Made by a program: the position numbers and the translations under genes. Of a DNA stretch of 64,000 nucleotides, positions 54,233-62,947 are shown piece by piece. This DNA comes from Advenella incenata (GTDB lineage: Bacteria; Pseudomonadota; Gammaproteobacteria; Burkholderiales; Burkholderiaceae_B). The stretch covers positions 62,001 to 126,000 of the forward strand of contig NZ_SHKO01000001.1 of assembly GCF_004217095.1 (NCBI RefSeq), given 5' to 3'. The notes under the pieces are model-generated. The model was not told the origin of the DNA. It searched no databases and saw only the letters and a program-made list of their open reading frames with translations. Position 1 is the stretch's first letter; each line of letters starts with the position of its first letter.

Positions 54233-54706
54233 ATGAGTCTGCATTCAGTCCAGCAGTTTTTCGCGCAATACGCAGCGGATATCACCATCATTCATTCCAG
54301 CAGCAGCACTGCTACCGTCCATCTGGCCGCAGCGGTTCACGGCGTTGAGCCCGGGCAGATCGCCAAGACGCTTTCTCTGCGGGTCGGCGACAAGGCGTTG
54401 CTGGTGGTAACCCGGGGCGATGTCAGACTGGATAATAAAAAACTCAGGCACGTATTTGGTGGCAAAGCAAAAATGCTGGACGCCGAGTCAGTATTGGCAC
54501 TGACTGGCCACCCGGTGGGCGGGGTTTGTCCGTTTGGACTGGCAACGGAACTGCCGGTCTATTGCGATATATCGTTACGTGATTTCGAGGTCGTCATGCC
54601 TGCGGCAGGTTCTGCCAATTCGACCGTTCGCATTGCGCCCGAACGCCTGGCAAGCCTGGTCAAGGCCTCGTGGGTGGACGTCTCGCAGGTAAGCCAACAG
54701 GAGTGA
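54233..54706 (+). CDS. YbaK/prolyl-tRNA editing domain protein
   Basis: 157 residues. A single aminoacyl-tRNA deacylase domain of the YbaK/ProXp type: AAAVHGVEPGQIAKTLSLRVGDKALLVV includes the conserved Lys (K46 region), GHPVGGVCPFGL near 100 and a C-terminal SANSTVRIAPERLASLV. These proteins clear mischarged tRNA (for example Cys- or Ala-tRNAPro). The ATG at 54233 fits the family; an ATG five codons upstream is possible. Convergent with leuA, with a 9-bp GC hairpin (54721-54743) between. Confidence 0.87.
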   Translation: MSLHSVQQFFAQYAADITIIHSSSSTATVHLAAAVHGVEPGQIAKTLSLRVGDKALLVVTRGDVRLDNKKLRHVFGGKAKMLDAESVLALTGHPVGGVCPFGLATELPVYCDISLRDFEVVMPAAGSANSTVRIAPERLASLVKASWVDVSQVSQQE

Positions 54707-54813
54707 TATGTTTTTGGGCACATCGGGCGACAGCCGCCCGATGAAGTCATGCCCAGGTTGACGGTTTTTACTTGTAAACGCAGCCTGCGCTAATTGAAAT
54801 TAAATAAAAGATA

Positions 54814-56472
54814 TTAGCTCGTTAGCGTAAATCTGGCCGCAGCGCTTATTACCGCCAAGATGGATGCGGTGACAATGTTTGGGTGTTTACCGACACCAAA
54901 GCGAGAACCCGGTACACCAGGCGATACCACCTCGACGATGGCCATGGCAGCAGCATCCGCTCCTGTGTTTAGACTACGTTCTTCGTAGCTGTCTATTCGC
55001 AAAGGTAAATCCAGCGCAGCCACTGTCGCAGCGATCGGCCCGTTGCCGGTGCCTTGCCGGCTTTGAATGGTGCCATCAGGTAAATATACTTGCAGATCAA
55101 TGCCTTGCCCATCAGGAGAGTCAAACAGTTTGTGGCTGTGATAAGCTGGCTGTCCGCCGGATTGCACGAGATAGGTTTTTTCAAAAACAGACCAGATCTG
55201 CTCGCTGTCCAGTTCCGTTTCGCTTGCAGCGGCCAGCTCCTGCACGATCGCGCTAAATTCAATTTGCATGCGCCGTGGCATGACTACGCCGTAATCTCGT
55301 TGGAGAAGAAATGCAATGCCGCCCTTTCCTGATTGGCTGTTGACCCGCACGATGCTGTCATAGGTACGCCCCAGATCATGCGGGTCCACAGGCAGGTATG
55401 GCACTCGCCAGAGTCCGTCTGGATGCTGAGCAGCAAAACCTTTGGCGATCGCATCCTGGTGTGAACCCGAGAACGCCGTAAATACCAGATCTCCCACATA
55501 AGGATGGCGCGGGTGGATCGGCAAGGCGGTACATTCTTCGGCGGTACGGGCAACGGCAGCGATATCGGAAAAATCGAGCGCTGGGTAAATTCCCTGCGTG
55601 TAAAGATTGAGTGCCAGAGTGACCACATCCAGGTTTCCACTACGTTCTCCGTTTCCAAAAAGACACCCTTCTACGCGTTGTGCGCCGGCCAGCAATGCCT
55701 GTTCGGCGCATGCGACACCGGTTCCGCGATCATTGTGTGGATGTACTGAAAGCACGATGTGCTCCCGCCGCTCCAGCCGTTGATGCATCCATTCAATCTG
55801 GTCTGCGAAGACATTTGCCGTGGAGACTTCGACCGTCGTTGGCAGATTGATAATCATTGGTCGTTCTGGCCCGGCATCCCAGGCCCTGATGGCAGCGTTG
55901 CAAATAGCGAGCGATACATCCAGTTCGGCCATGCAGAAGGTTTCGGGAGAATACTGAAGGACCCACTCTGTCTCGGGTTGCTGCGCCGTCAGCGTCTTGA
56001 GCATGCCAATGTGTTGCTCGACCATATTGATAATTTGCGGCACGCTCATACCAAACACAATTTCACGCCAGGCCGGCGCGATGGCATTGTAGAAGTGAAC
56101 GATCGTTCGGCGTGCGCCGCGCACGCTTCTCACTGTTTGTTCAATCAGGTCCTGGCGTAACTGCGTGATAACCATGGGGGTGACATCATCTGGAATCAGA
56201 TTGTTGTCAATCAGATGGCGCGTAAACTCGAAATCTGTCGTAGACGCCGACGGAAAACCAATCTCTATCTCTTTGAACCCGATGCGCACGAGCTCCTGGA
56301 ACAAGCGCAGCTTGCGCTCGCGGTTCATTGGCTCAAAAAGTGCCTGATTGCCATCGCGCAGATCTGTGGAAAGCCAGATGGGGGCTTGAGTTAATGTATG
56401 GAATGGCCATTGCCGATCCGGTATATCGACGACAGGAAACGCACGGTATTTGGTACTGGGATTTGCCAACAT
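54814..56472 (-). CDS. leuA: 2-isopropylmalate synthase, long (type 2) form
   Basis: 552 residues, the length of the long LeuA type. Condenses acetyl-CoA with 2-oxoisovalerate in the first committed step of leucine synthesis. The catalytic TIM barrel starts with LSTDLRDGNQAL and has SVHPHNDRGTGVACAEQALLAGA and EGCLFGNGERSGN metal/active-site segments. Residues about 430-550 form the C-terminal regulatory domain for leucine feedback. RBS GAGG precedes the ATG. The 170-bp upstream region holds a 32-codon uORF with overlapping hairpins, suggesting attenuation. Confidence 0.95.
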   Translation of the reverse strand: MLANPSTKYRAFPVVDIPDRQWPFHTLTQAPIWLSTDLRDGNQALFEPMNRERKLRLFQELVRIGFKEIEIGFPSASTTDFEFTRHLIDNNLIPDDVTPMVITQLRQDLIEQTVRSVRGARRTIVHFYNAIAPAWREIVFGMSVPQIINMVEQHIGMLKTLTAQQPETEWVLQYSPETFCMAELDVSLAICNAAIRAWDAGPERPMIINLPTTVEVSTANVFADQIEWMHQRLERREHIVLSVHPHNDRGTGVACAEQALLAGAQRVEGCLFGNGERSGNLDVVTLALNLYTQGIYPALDFSDIAAVARTAEECTALPIHPRHPYVGDLVFTAFSGSHQDAIAKGFAAQHPDGLWRVPYLPVDPHDLGRTYDSIVRVNSQSGKGGIAFLLQRDYGVVMPRRMQIEFSAIVQELAAASETELDSEQIWSVFEKTYLVQSGGQPAYHSHKLFDSPDGQGIDLQVYLPDGTIQSRQGTGNGPIAATVAALDLPLRIDSYEERSLNTGADAAAMAIVEVVSPGVPGSRFGVGKHPNIVTASILAVISAAARFTLTS

Positions 56473-56499
56473 AGAAACCTCGAACAGGGGATAAGGAGA

Positions 56500-56640
56500 C
56501 CTGATCCCCCCGCTTTGCGAAAAAGCGTGTCGTGGCCGGGATCAGGGGGAATCAGGATTGACCTTGGCGCAAACAAGTACGCGCTGGTCCCGGCCAGGAA
56601 TCAGCGGTAGTCGATGGTGCACAGAGTGGGAATGACGCAT
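56500..56640 (-). promoter_or_regulatory. leuA leader: 32-codon uORF and overlapping hairpins
   Basis: An ATG at 56640 opens a 32-codon frame (MRHSHSVHHRLPLIPGRDQR... ending DSP) that stops at 56542-56544. Its stop lies within GGGATCAGG (56538-56546), which pairs exactly with CCTGATCCC (56500-56508); between them CGCTTT/AAAGCG (56511-56527) forms an inner hairpin. The leader has three Leu codons and many His/Arg codons. Nearby CCTGATTCC may compete with CCTGATCCC for pairing. The layout resembles translation-coupled attenuation; no T-run follows, so it could act on leuA translation. Confidence 0.55.
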
Positions 56641-56700
56641 GAGATTTTCCTCACAATTGGTTTGTTAAAAAGAACTATAAGCTTGACGGGTATGTCTATC

Positions 56701-56737
56701 TATCAAATAATGGACAGGTTATTTATCAAAATGGACA
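56701..56737 (+). repeat. direct repeats upstream of the AraC gene
   Basis: TATCAAATAATGGACA (56701-56716) recurs as TATCAAA-ATGGACA (56724-56737) 23 bp later, about two helical turns. Direct repeats at this spacing are the usual sites of AraC-type regulators. They suggest autoregulation and that the true AraC start is at or after 56746. Confidence 0.55.
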
Positions 56738-56745
56738 TCGTGATT

Positions 56746-57558
56746 ATGGGATTTGCTTCGCTGGAAAATGGCGGTCGCATGCTGGATCTGAGTGATCACG
56801 GCTGCACTGAACTACCAATTACGGGTGTAATTGAAACGTATCCGGCGAATCATCGGGTGCCGGTGCACAGCCATGCACAAGGTCACCTGCTCTATGCTGC
56901 CGAAGGCGTGATGCTGGTCCAGGCCGCAACCGGTCAATGGCTGGTTCCGCCAACTGCTGCTGTGTGGCTGCGTCCGGGTATAGAGCATCGTCTGATCATA
57001 CATACCCCCGTTCGCGCCTACGGCATTTTTGTCAACACAGAATTGCTCACCGGCTTACCAGCTGTGGATTGTGTTCTGCATGTGCCTGTTTTGCTTCGAG
57101 AGCTGATTATCCAGCTGGCACAGCCGATTGCCAATCGCTCTCGATCCAGGCGGGAAGACTTATTGGCAGCTTTGTTTTTGGAAGAATTGAGCGTGCAACG
57201 TTCTCTGCCATTTCATTTGCCATGGCCAATCGACAGTCGAATCCAGTTGGTGTGTGATGCGTTGGTAAAAGACGCGGCCCATGATTTTTCAGCGAGTGAC
57301 TGGGCTTCGTCGCTCGCGATGAGTACCAAGACATTTCATCGCCATTTTCAAAAAAGCACGGGCATGACATTTGGCAAGTGGCGTCAGCAACTGCGGCTGA
57401 TGTCGTCGATCACTGAACTTGTCAGTGGAGCACAAATAACACAAGTGGCCTTGGGCAGCGGCTACGAAAGTCATAGTGCCTACACAGTCGCTTTCAAGAA
57501 GCACTTTGGCATTCCCCCCTCCAAGTTTGCCTCTACTGCCCATCGTTGGAATGAGTAG
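56746..57558 (+). CDS. AraC family transcriptional regulator
   Basis: 270 residues from this ATG; starts at 56692, 56710, 56731 or 56779 are possible and none has a good RBS. I chose 56746 because direct repeats, likely binding sites, end at 56737. The N-terminal cupin includes VPVHSHAQGHLLYAAEGVML and LVPPTAAVWLRPGIEHRLII. The C-terminal domain (about 165-262) carries two HTH motifs (SASDWASSLAMSTKTFHRHF and ITQVALGSGYESHSAYTVAF). Divergent from leuA; monocistronic. Effector unknown. Confidence 0.87.
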   Translation: MGFASLENGGRMLDLSDHGCTELPITGVIETYPANHRVPVHSHAQGHLLYAAEGVMLVQAATGQWLVPPTAAVWLRPGIEHRLIIHTPVRAYGIFVNTELLTGLPAVDCVLHVPVLLRELIIQLAQPIANRSRSRREDLLAALFLEELSVQRSLPFHLPWPIDSRIQLVCDALVKDAAHDFSASDWASSLAMSTKTFHRHFQKSTGMTFGKWRQQLRLMSSITELVSGAQITQVALGSGYESHSAYTVAFKKHFGIPPSKFASTAHRWNE

Positions 57559-57560
57559 AT

Positions 57561-57620
57561 AAGAAATGGCCGTTTAATTGATCTAAGGTAAGTCTCTTGT
57601 TCTCCGACGTGCCATTTCTT
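57561..57620. repeat. 10-bp inverted repeat after the AraC gene
   Basis: AAGAAATGGC (57561-57570) and its exact complement GCCATTTCTT (57611-57620), 40 bp apart, directly after the AraC stop. The long loop makes a terminator unlikely. It could be the ends of a small excised or decayed element. The 296-bp gap holds nothing else recognisable. Confidence 0.4.
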
Positions 57621-57854
57621 CCAAAATGGGCTCTTCCAGGCTATTGGCCCTTGCGCATCAAAGGCTTATGCTGTTAAGTCGCCAGATTCATCAGCAGGGG
57701 AGTTGGCAACTGATGAAAAATCGGCGCTTTATTCGCAGTTAAAGCATATGGATCGGGCTCACCGCCAAGAAAATACGCTGTTCCAAATTGCTATTTCATT
57801 GGTGATTTGCACTTTACACTTATGCTTTCTGCATATGCCCGCCTGCCGCCATCT

Positions 57855-58994
57855 CTAAAACGCAGCATCCAGCATTTTCATATAATCTTCTCTGCTTGCT
57901 TCCCGCGGGTTGGTTTTGTGGCTGTGGTCGGCAAGTGCGCCGTCGACAATATTGGGAAATAGTTCTCGCGTCACCCCAAGTTGCGCCAATGTCGTGGGCA
58001 GGCCAAGCCGTTTGGTCAAATTTAACACCTCACTGGCCACCGAGTTTCCGTTTGCAAGCCCCATGGCTGCGGCTATTCGATCCAGTTTCCTGTCTTGCAC
58101 CATTGTTGTCGCGGGGGCGTTAAATTCGATGACCGAGGGCAGAAATATAGCGTTTAGGGTCCCGTGGTGTAGTCGCGGGTTGATACCACCAAGAGAATGA
58201 CTAAGGCTATGTACACAGCCCAGGCCTTTTTGGAAGGCCAGTGCACCTTGCATGCTTGCACTCATCATGTTCATTCGCGCGTCCCTGTCTGCAGGATTGC
58301 TGGTTGCCTGTTCGATATGGCGCCACGCTCTGTTCAAGCCATCCAATGCAATACCATCAGCAGGGGGGTTAAAGAGCGGAGACATAAACGTCTCAAGGCA
58401 GTGCGCGATGGCGTCCATGCCGGTGGCGGCAGTCAGTTGTGCCGGCAGCTTCATTGTCAGTTCCGGGTCGCAAATTGCCGTCTTGGGAACAATGAAAGGC
58501 GAAATGATGCCCACTTTTCTGCCATCGTCCAGAATCAGGATCGCCCCTCTGCCCACTTCACTGCCTGTGCCCGCCGTCGTTGGGACAGCAATCACCGGCG
58601 CTGCCGCCGACGTGATTTTGCTCAGACCGCCTTCAATAACAGCAAATGTCTTAAGCGGTCCTTCGTGCGTTGCACATACTGCAACACCCTTGGCCAGGTC
58701 AATGGACGATCCGCCTCCTATTGCGATGATTCCATCGCATTCGTTCTCGATGAAAATGGCGACAGCCTTGCGCACGGCTTTTTCATTCGGATTGGGCGGG
58801 GTTTCATCAAAGACAGGTACGTTGTTCGCATCATTCAGATGGCGCATCGCGCCCTCCAGCAGGCCTGCAGACCGGATGCCCTGGTCTGTGACGACCATCG
58901 GACGTTTGATCCCGACGCGGTCGCATTCTGCTTGTAATAAGCGCACCGCGCCGAAGTCGAATTGGATATGAGTGAGATATTGTATGAGTGCCAT
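57855..58994 (-). CDS. iron-containing alcohol dehydrogenase
   Basis: 379 residues, group III metal-dependent alcohol dehydrogenase. GGGSSIDLAKGVAV at about 97-110 (NAD-binding loop), the TTAGTGSEVGRGAIL motif near 141-155, and metal ligands in GMDAIAHCLETFMS and CVHSLSHSLGGINPRLHHGTLN. Oxidises or reduces a primary alcohol, hydroxyacid or maleylacetate-like substrate with NAD(P). Divergent from a LysR gene by 167 bp, which is its likely regulator. Confidence 0.9.
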   Translation of the reverse strand: MALIQYLTHIQFDFGAVRLLQAECDRVGIKRPMVVTDQGIRSAGLLEGAMRHLNDANNVPVFDETPPNPNEKAVRKAVAIFIENECDGIIAIGGGSSIDLAKGVAVCATHEGPLKTFAVIEGGLSKITSAAAPVIAVPTTAGTGSEVGRGAILILDDGRKVGIISPFIVPKTAICDPELTMKLPAQLTAATGMDAIAHCLETFMSPLFNPPADGIALDGLNRAWRHIEQATSNPADRDARMNMMSASMQGALAFQKGLGCVHSLSHSLGGINPRLHHGTLNAIFLPSVIEFNAPATTMVQDRKLDRIAAAMGLANGNSVASEVLNLTKRLGLPTTLAQLGVTRELFPNIVDGALADHSHKTNPREASREDYMKMLDAAF

Positions 58995-59120
58995 CTGAAT
59001 TAATAAAAAGTTATAATGAAAATCAATATGGACATGTGTGGTTGCGAGCTAATGTCCCCGTGTATCCGTTGTTTTATGTATGTTTTTCTTTCATTGTATG
59101 TGGGATATGGAAATCCGATG

Positions 59121-59169
59121 TACTGAAAATCGCTCATACAGATATAACTTTAGGTTAATTCATGACGCC
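59121..59169 (+). promoter_or_regulatory. LysR-type promoter block (copy shared with 53.1 kb)
   Basis: This block immediately before and over the LysR ATG contains TAAC-TTTAG-GTTA (59145-59157), a T-N11-A dyad placed 4 bp before the ATG. It matches 53112-53160 at 40 of 49 positions. The 167-bp divergent gap to the Fe-dehydrogenase also shares AAAAAGTTATAA (59005-59016) with the other locus. Confidence 0.65.
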
Positions 59170-60082
59170 CACCTTATCCTCTATTGCATCCAGGCTGCAT
59201 GTCCGGCATCTTCGCTTGTTGATCGCCATTTCCGAACATGGTTCCCTGTTGGGGGCGGCAAATGAGGTGGCTATCAGCCAACCAGGCGCGAGCAAGGCGC
59301 TCCAGGAAATTGAAACGACATTTGGTGCTGCGCTATTCAATAGAACTAACCGTGGCCTGGAAGCCAACGATTTAGGCTTATGCGTCCTGAAATACGCACG
59401 TATGATCTATACGGACCTTGGTCATTTGCGAAACGAACTGGACGCGATCCAGAAAGGGGACGGCGGCAGGGTAGCTGTTGGCTGCATCATGGGCGCAATA
59501 CCGTTACTTACCGATGCCGTTGCCGATCTCATGCAAACGCATCCAGGCATGTCAGTGGAGATTGTTGAGGACACCAGCGCCGAACTGCTGAGCCTCATCG
59601 ACGCCGGCCGGCTTGATATGGCGATATGTCGCACGTCGGTCAGCAAAACGCCGGACATTTATGAGAGCGAGCATCTGCAGTCTGAAGAATTAAGTGTCAT
59701 TGCCAACTGTGATAATCCGTTTGCGCGTAGTGATCGCTTGACGCTTGAAGAACTGGCTCAGTGTAAATGGATTGTGTACCGTGCCAATATGCCAATGCGG
59801 CTCTTGCTTGAGCGCGAATTTTATAATGCCGGCATTCGCTTTCCGGCCAATTTGCTTGAAACAACCTCTCCGTTCGCAACTATGGCGTTATTGAACAGAA
59901 ATCCATCCTTTGTCGCCCTGGCTTCCACAGATGTGGCGTCGTTTTTTGTACGCAATAATCTGGTCAGGGTGCTGCCGTTTGAATTCACGTTACGCAGTGA
60001 ACCTTATGAGCTGGCTTATCGACGGGGCGCGTTGATGTCTATCGGGGCAAAGTTGATGAGAAACTGTCTGCTGCCCGGGTAA
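59162..60082 (+). CDS. LysR family transcriptional regulator
   Basis: 306 residues. The HTH region (about 12-72) reads LRLLIAISEHGSLLGAANEVAISQPGASKALQEIE, with the wing NRTNRGLEANDLG. The effector domain resembles the sugar-acid/GbpR-type group (VAVGCIMGAIPLLTDAVADL). Divergent from the iron alcohol dehydrogenase. Its promoter and first codons are duplicated at 53.1 kb next to the LysE exporter, so this protein may also act there. Confidence 0.88.
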   Translation: MTPTLSSIASRLHVRHLRLLIAISEHGSLLGAANEVAISQPGASKALQEIETTFGAALFNRTNRGLEANDLGLCVLKYARMIYTDLGHLRNELDAIQKGDGGRVAVGCIMGAIPLLTDAVADLMQTHPGMSVEIVEDTSAELLSLIDAGRLDMAICRTSVSKTPDIYESEHLQSEELSVIANCDNPFARSDRLTLEELAQCKWIVYRANMPMRLLLEREFYNAGIRFPANLLETTSPFATMALLNRNPSFVALASTDVASFFVRNNLVRVLPFEFTLRSEPYELAYRRGALMSIGAKLMRNCLLPG

Positions 60083-60193
60083 TCACCGGCGGCATACCCG
60101 CGCTACGCGCTGCAGGCTCCATATGCGATGAATTCATCGCTGGCCAGCAAGTTTTTATTTCTCTGGTTTGCTGCTTTTTACCGTGCCGATTCG

Positions 60194-61084
60194 CTAGCCG
60201 ATGCCTATAGGCTCCGGCGCCTGTTCGAAGCACTCAATCAGCAATTCGGTCAGCACGCGTACCTTCCTTGCAGGATGCCGACCCGGGGGGCGGACGACAT
60301 AGGCTGCAGCAGGCGGCGGTGGATAGCGTGTCATGAGAGGCACCAATGCGCCGCTGGCTACATGTTCATGGGTGACGGCATCGGGAATCCACGCGATGCC
60401 CACACCAGCCAATGCAGCAGCGGCCAACGCCGTGGCGTTGTCTGCCTTGAAGCGCCCTTGCGGACGAACGGTGACAACCTTGTCGCCATCCAGAAATTGC
60501 CAGGTTTCCGTGCCTTGCATAAGGCCCTGATGGGTGATCAGGTCATCCGGCGTTTCAGGAGCGCCGTGCGCCTTGATATAGTCCGGGCTGGCCACCAGCT
60601 TTCCATAGATCGATCCGATGCGTCTTGCGATCAGCTCAGAGTCCTGAAGATAGCCAATACGGATCGCGCAATCAAAACCTTCTGTCACCAGATCAACGAA
60701 GCGATCACTGTAGGAGGCATGAATGTGAAGTTGCGGATGCAGCTGTGCCATGCGCGCCAGCACGGGAGCCAGGTGAGTCGGACCGAAAGAAACCGGCACC
60801 GCAACTCGCAAGCGGCCGCAAAGCTCGCCGGTGGGCAGGATTGTTTCCCTGGCTACGTCAATCTCGGCACATGCTCTGGCGGCGTAGTCCCGGAAGGTGG
60901 CGCCGGCTTCTGTGAGCGAGGCGCCGCGGGTGGTTCGCGCAAGCAGCAACACGCCAAGTTCTTCCTCAAGCCGCAACAGTCTCCGGCTGACGATTGACTT
61001 GGATACACCGAGTCGACGCGCAGCAGGAGATACTCCCCCGGCATCAGCAATTTCAACGAATGTTCGTAGCTCTTCGATGTCCAA
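60194..61084 (-). CDS. LysR family transcriptional regulator
   Basis: 296 residues from TTG at 61084, which has AGAGGGA about 8 nt upstream and gives the usual start LDIEELRTFVEIADAGG. An ATG at 61210 would add 42 residues unlike LysR and run across the divergent promoter. HTH: VSPAARRLGVSKSIVSRRLLRLEEELGV. The effector domain is of the CrgA-like group (FDCAIRIGYLQDSELIARRIG). Divergent from the isochorismatase-like gene, its likely target. Converges with the previous LysR gene. Confidence 0.86.
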   Translation of the reverse strand: MDIEELRTFVEIADAGGVSPAARRLGVSKSIVSRRLLRLEEELGVLLLARTTRGASLTEAGATFRDYAARACAEIDVARETILPTGELCGRLRVAVPVSFGPTHLAPVLARMAQLHPQLHIHASYSDRFVDLVTEGFDCAIRIGYLQDSELIARRIGSIYGKLVASPDYIKAHGAPETPDDLITHQGLMQGTETWQFLDGDKVVTVRPQGRFKADNATALAAAALAGVGIAWIPDAVTHEHVASGALVPLMTRYPPPPAAAYVVRPPGRHPARKVRVLTELLIECFEQAPEPIGIG

Positions 61085-61227
61085 TTTGGCGTCCCTCTTT
61101 TCGCGACACAGTGTAGCACAAGGCAAGACTACCGTATCTCCAGCGGAAATGCCAGAATTTGCCCAGGTAGCGTTGCCTTCGGCGCATGCCTCTTTCTTAA
61201 TTCCTCTCATACACTTAGGATATATTC

Positions 61228-61881
61228 ATGACATTTCGTAATGGCCTTGATTCTTTACTTCGTCCCGAAGATTCGGTGCTCGTTCTGATCGACCATCAGC
61301 CTTACCAGCTCGCGAACCTGAACAGCCATGAGCCGCAAATGGTGGTCAACAATGCGACGGCACTGGCAAAGACCGCCAAAGCGTTTGGCGTTCCCACCAT
61401 CCTGACCAGCGTGATTGCTGATCGTGGCGGCATCATCTTCCCACAAATCACAAATGTGTTCCCTGGTCAGGAGGTGATTGACCGCACGTTCATCAACACG
61501 TGGGAAGATAAAAAGGTGGTCGACGTTGTGAAGGCGACGGGGCGCAAGCAACTGATCATCGCTGGCCTGTGGACCGAAGTCTGCGTGGCGATGCCGGCGA
61601 TCCAGGCCGCAGGCGAAGGCTGGGATGTCACGGTCGTTACTGATGCCTCGGGTGGGACTTCGGTTGAGGCGCATGAGGTTGCAATCCAGCGCATGATCGC
61701 GGCAGGCGTCAACGTGATAACCTGGCTTGCCGTCGCTTCCGAATGGCAGCGTGACTGGGCTCGCACTGAGCACGCTGCCGAGCTGACCGAGGTGCTGATC
61801 CAGCATGTCGGCGGCAGCGGCATTGCATTTTTGTGGGAACAGCAGTTGCTCAATACGCCAGTGCCCAAGGCTGCGGGATAA
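61228..61881 (+). CDS. isochorismatase-family hydrolase (YcaC-like)
   Basis: 217 residues. The cysteine-hydrolase triad has D22 (LIDHQ) and C119 (TEVCVAMPA) in place; the usual catalytic Lys position corresponds to the IDRTFINTWED region, where an Arg (R86) appears, as in other YcaC-like proteins by my reading. Other signs are GLWTEVCVAMPAIQAAGEGWDV and DASGGTS. Substrate unknown (nicotinamide-like or other amide). RBS TTAGGA is 9 nt upstream. Divergent from a LysR gene by 143 bp, a frequent pairing. Confidence 0.87.
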   Translation: MTFRNGLDSLLRPEDSVLVLIDHQPYQLANLNSHEPQMVVNNATALAKTAKAFGVPTILTSVIADRGGIIFPQITNVFPGQEVIDRTFINTWEDKKVVDVVKATGRKQLIIAGLWTEVCVAMPAIQAAGEGWDVTVVTDASGGTSVEAHEVAIQRMIAAGVNVITWLAVASEWQRDWARTEHAAELTEVLIQHVGGSGIAFLWEQQLLNTPVPKAAG

Positions 61882-62125
61882 GTGGAGCGGGGGAGCGGCG
61901 AGCTACGCCGCCGCCCCGCATGGCCTGACCGACAAGCATAAGAAGCGCTTCAACCACGATTTTATGGGACGAGGTAAACCGCGAGGAAACGCTGGCCGTG
62001 AAATGTTCCTGCGGTCGGTGTTGGTCTCTTTCTTCACGTATGGACGCCAAGCTGCACGTCAATAAACTCAATGTCAAACGATGAAAATCGATATGATGTT
62101 CAGGAATCATGCAAGTGATTGTAGA

Positions 62126-62935
62126 CTAACTAATTGTTTTGTCCGGAAAGGCAAGGACTTCTGCTTTCTTGGAGAAATCGGCCAGCAGTTTGATCATGGC
62201 TCTTTTGACGTCAGACGGTGCCGATTTGAGGGAGCCTGCATTGAATGGCGGATCAGGATCGTATTCGCCCACCAATTGGGTGCATTCAGCATAGATCTGG
62301 TCACGCATCTCGGCGACCATGGTCAGGCCAAAATCCAGGCCGGCAGTCACCCCTGCACCGGTAATCCGATTGCGATCACGTACAACCCTTGCATCGGTAG
62401 GAATGGCGCCAAATCCTGCCAGTGCTTGCCGGCACGACCAATGTGAAGTGGCCTTATATCCTGTGAGTAATCCAGCAGCCCCCAGGATTAAAGAACCCGA
62501 ACAAACGCTAGTGACATATTTTGCACGTGCACCACGATCAGTCATAAATTCAAGCGTCTCGGAATCCGATGCTGCTGCCAGCGTACCATCTGTCCCGCCG
62601 GGAGTGAACAATACAGTCAGATCTTTCGGGCATGAGTCAAACGTAGTGTCAGGAACGACGACCATGCCCGCGTCGCTTGTAACTGGACTGAGCGATTTAG
62701 CGACAATGTGTATCTTGGCCCCCATCAGACTTCCGAACATGCAATGGGGGCCGGCCAGATCCATGATCGTCATGCCTGGGTAAACAAGCATTGCGATTCT
62801 TTCGTCTCCGTACCACGGTGTTTTGTCCAGATTTCGTTCTATCTCCTCGGGAGAAATATCGATATTGGCGGCACTAACAGCAACGGGTGAGAGTAGGGTG
62901 CTCAGTAAAATACTGCGACGAGTGTGGTTAATCAT
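62126..62935 (-). CDS. DJ-1/PfpI family protein with signal sequence (isonitrile hydratase-like)
   Basis: 269 residues. Class I glutamine-amidotransferase-like fold: MLVYPGMTIMDLAGPHCMFGSL (D60), FTPGGTDG, and the nucleophile elbow VTSVCSGSLILGAAGLLTG with C145. The D-to-C distance of 85 residues resembles that of isonitrile hydratase (D17, C101). Unusually for the family it carries an N-terminal signal-like segment with TRRSILLSTLLSPVAVSA, suggesting export, possibly by Tat. It lies 12 bp from the end of the TonB receptor gene on the same strand and may be co-transcribed with it. Confidence 0.83.
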   Translation of the reverse strand: MINHTRRSILLSTLLSPVAVSAANIDISPEEIERNLDKTPWYGDERIAMLVYPGMTIMDLAGPHCMFGSLMGAKIHIVAKSLSPVTSDAGMVVVPDTTFDSCPKDLTVLFTPGGTDGTLAAASDSETLEFMTDRGARAKYVTSVCSGSLILGAAGLLTGYKATSHWSCRQALAGFGAIPTDARVVRDRNRITGAGVTAGLDFGLTMVAEMRDQIYAECTQLVGEYDPDPPFNAGSLKSAPSDVKRAMIKLLADFSKKAEVLAFPDKTIS

Positions 62936-62947
62936 GATGGTAATTTC

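Noticed and set aside
54721-54743. CATCGGGCG/CGCCCGATG hairpin between the YbaK and leuA genes
   Set aside because: A strong GC stem, but without a T-run on either downstream side; termination not supported.
58252-58971. 239-codon plus-strand frame opposite the Fe-dehydrogenase
   Set aside because: Shadow frame of a GC-biased gene; the dehydrogenase on the other strand has all family motifs.
60128-60997. 289-codon plus-strand frame opposite the LysR gene
   Set aside because: Antisense to a clear LysR gene; no RBS or family.
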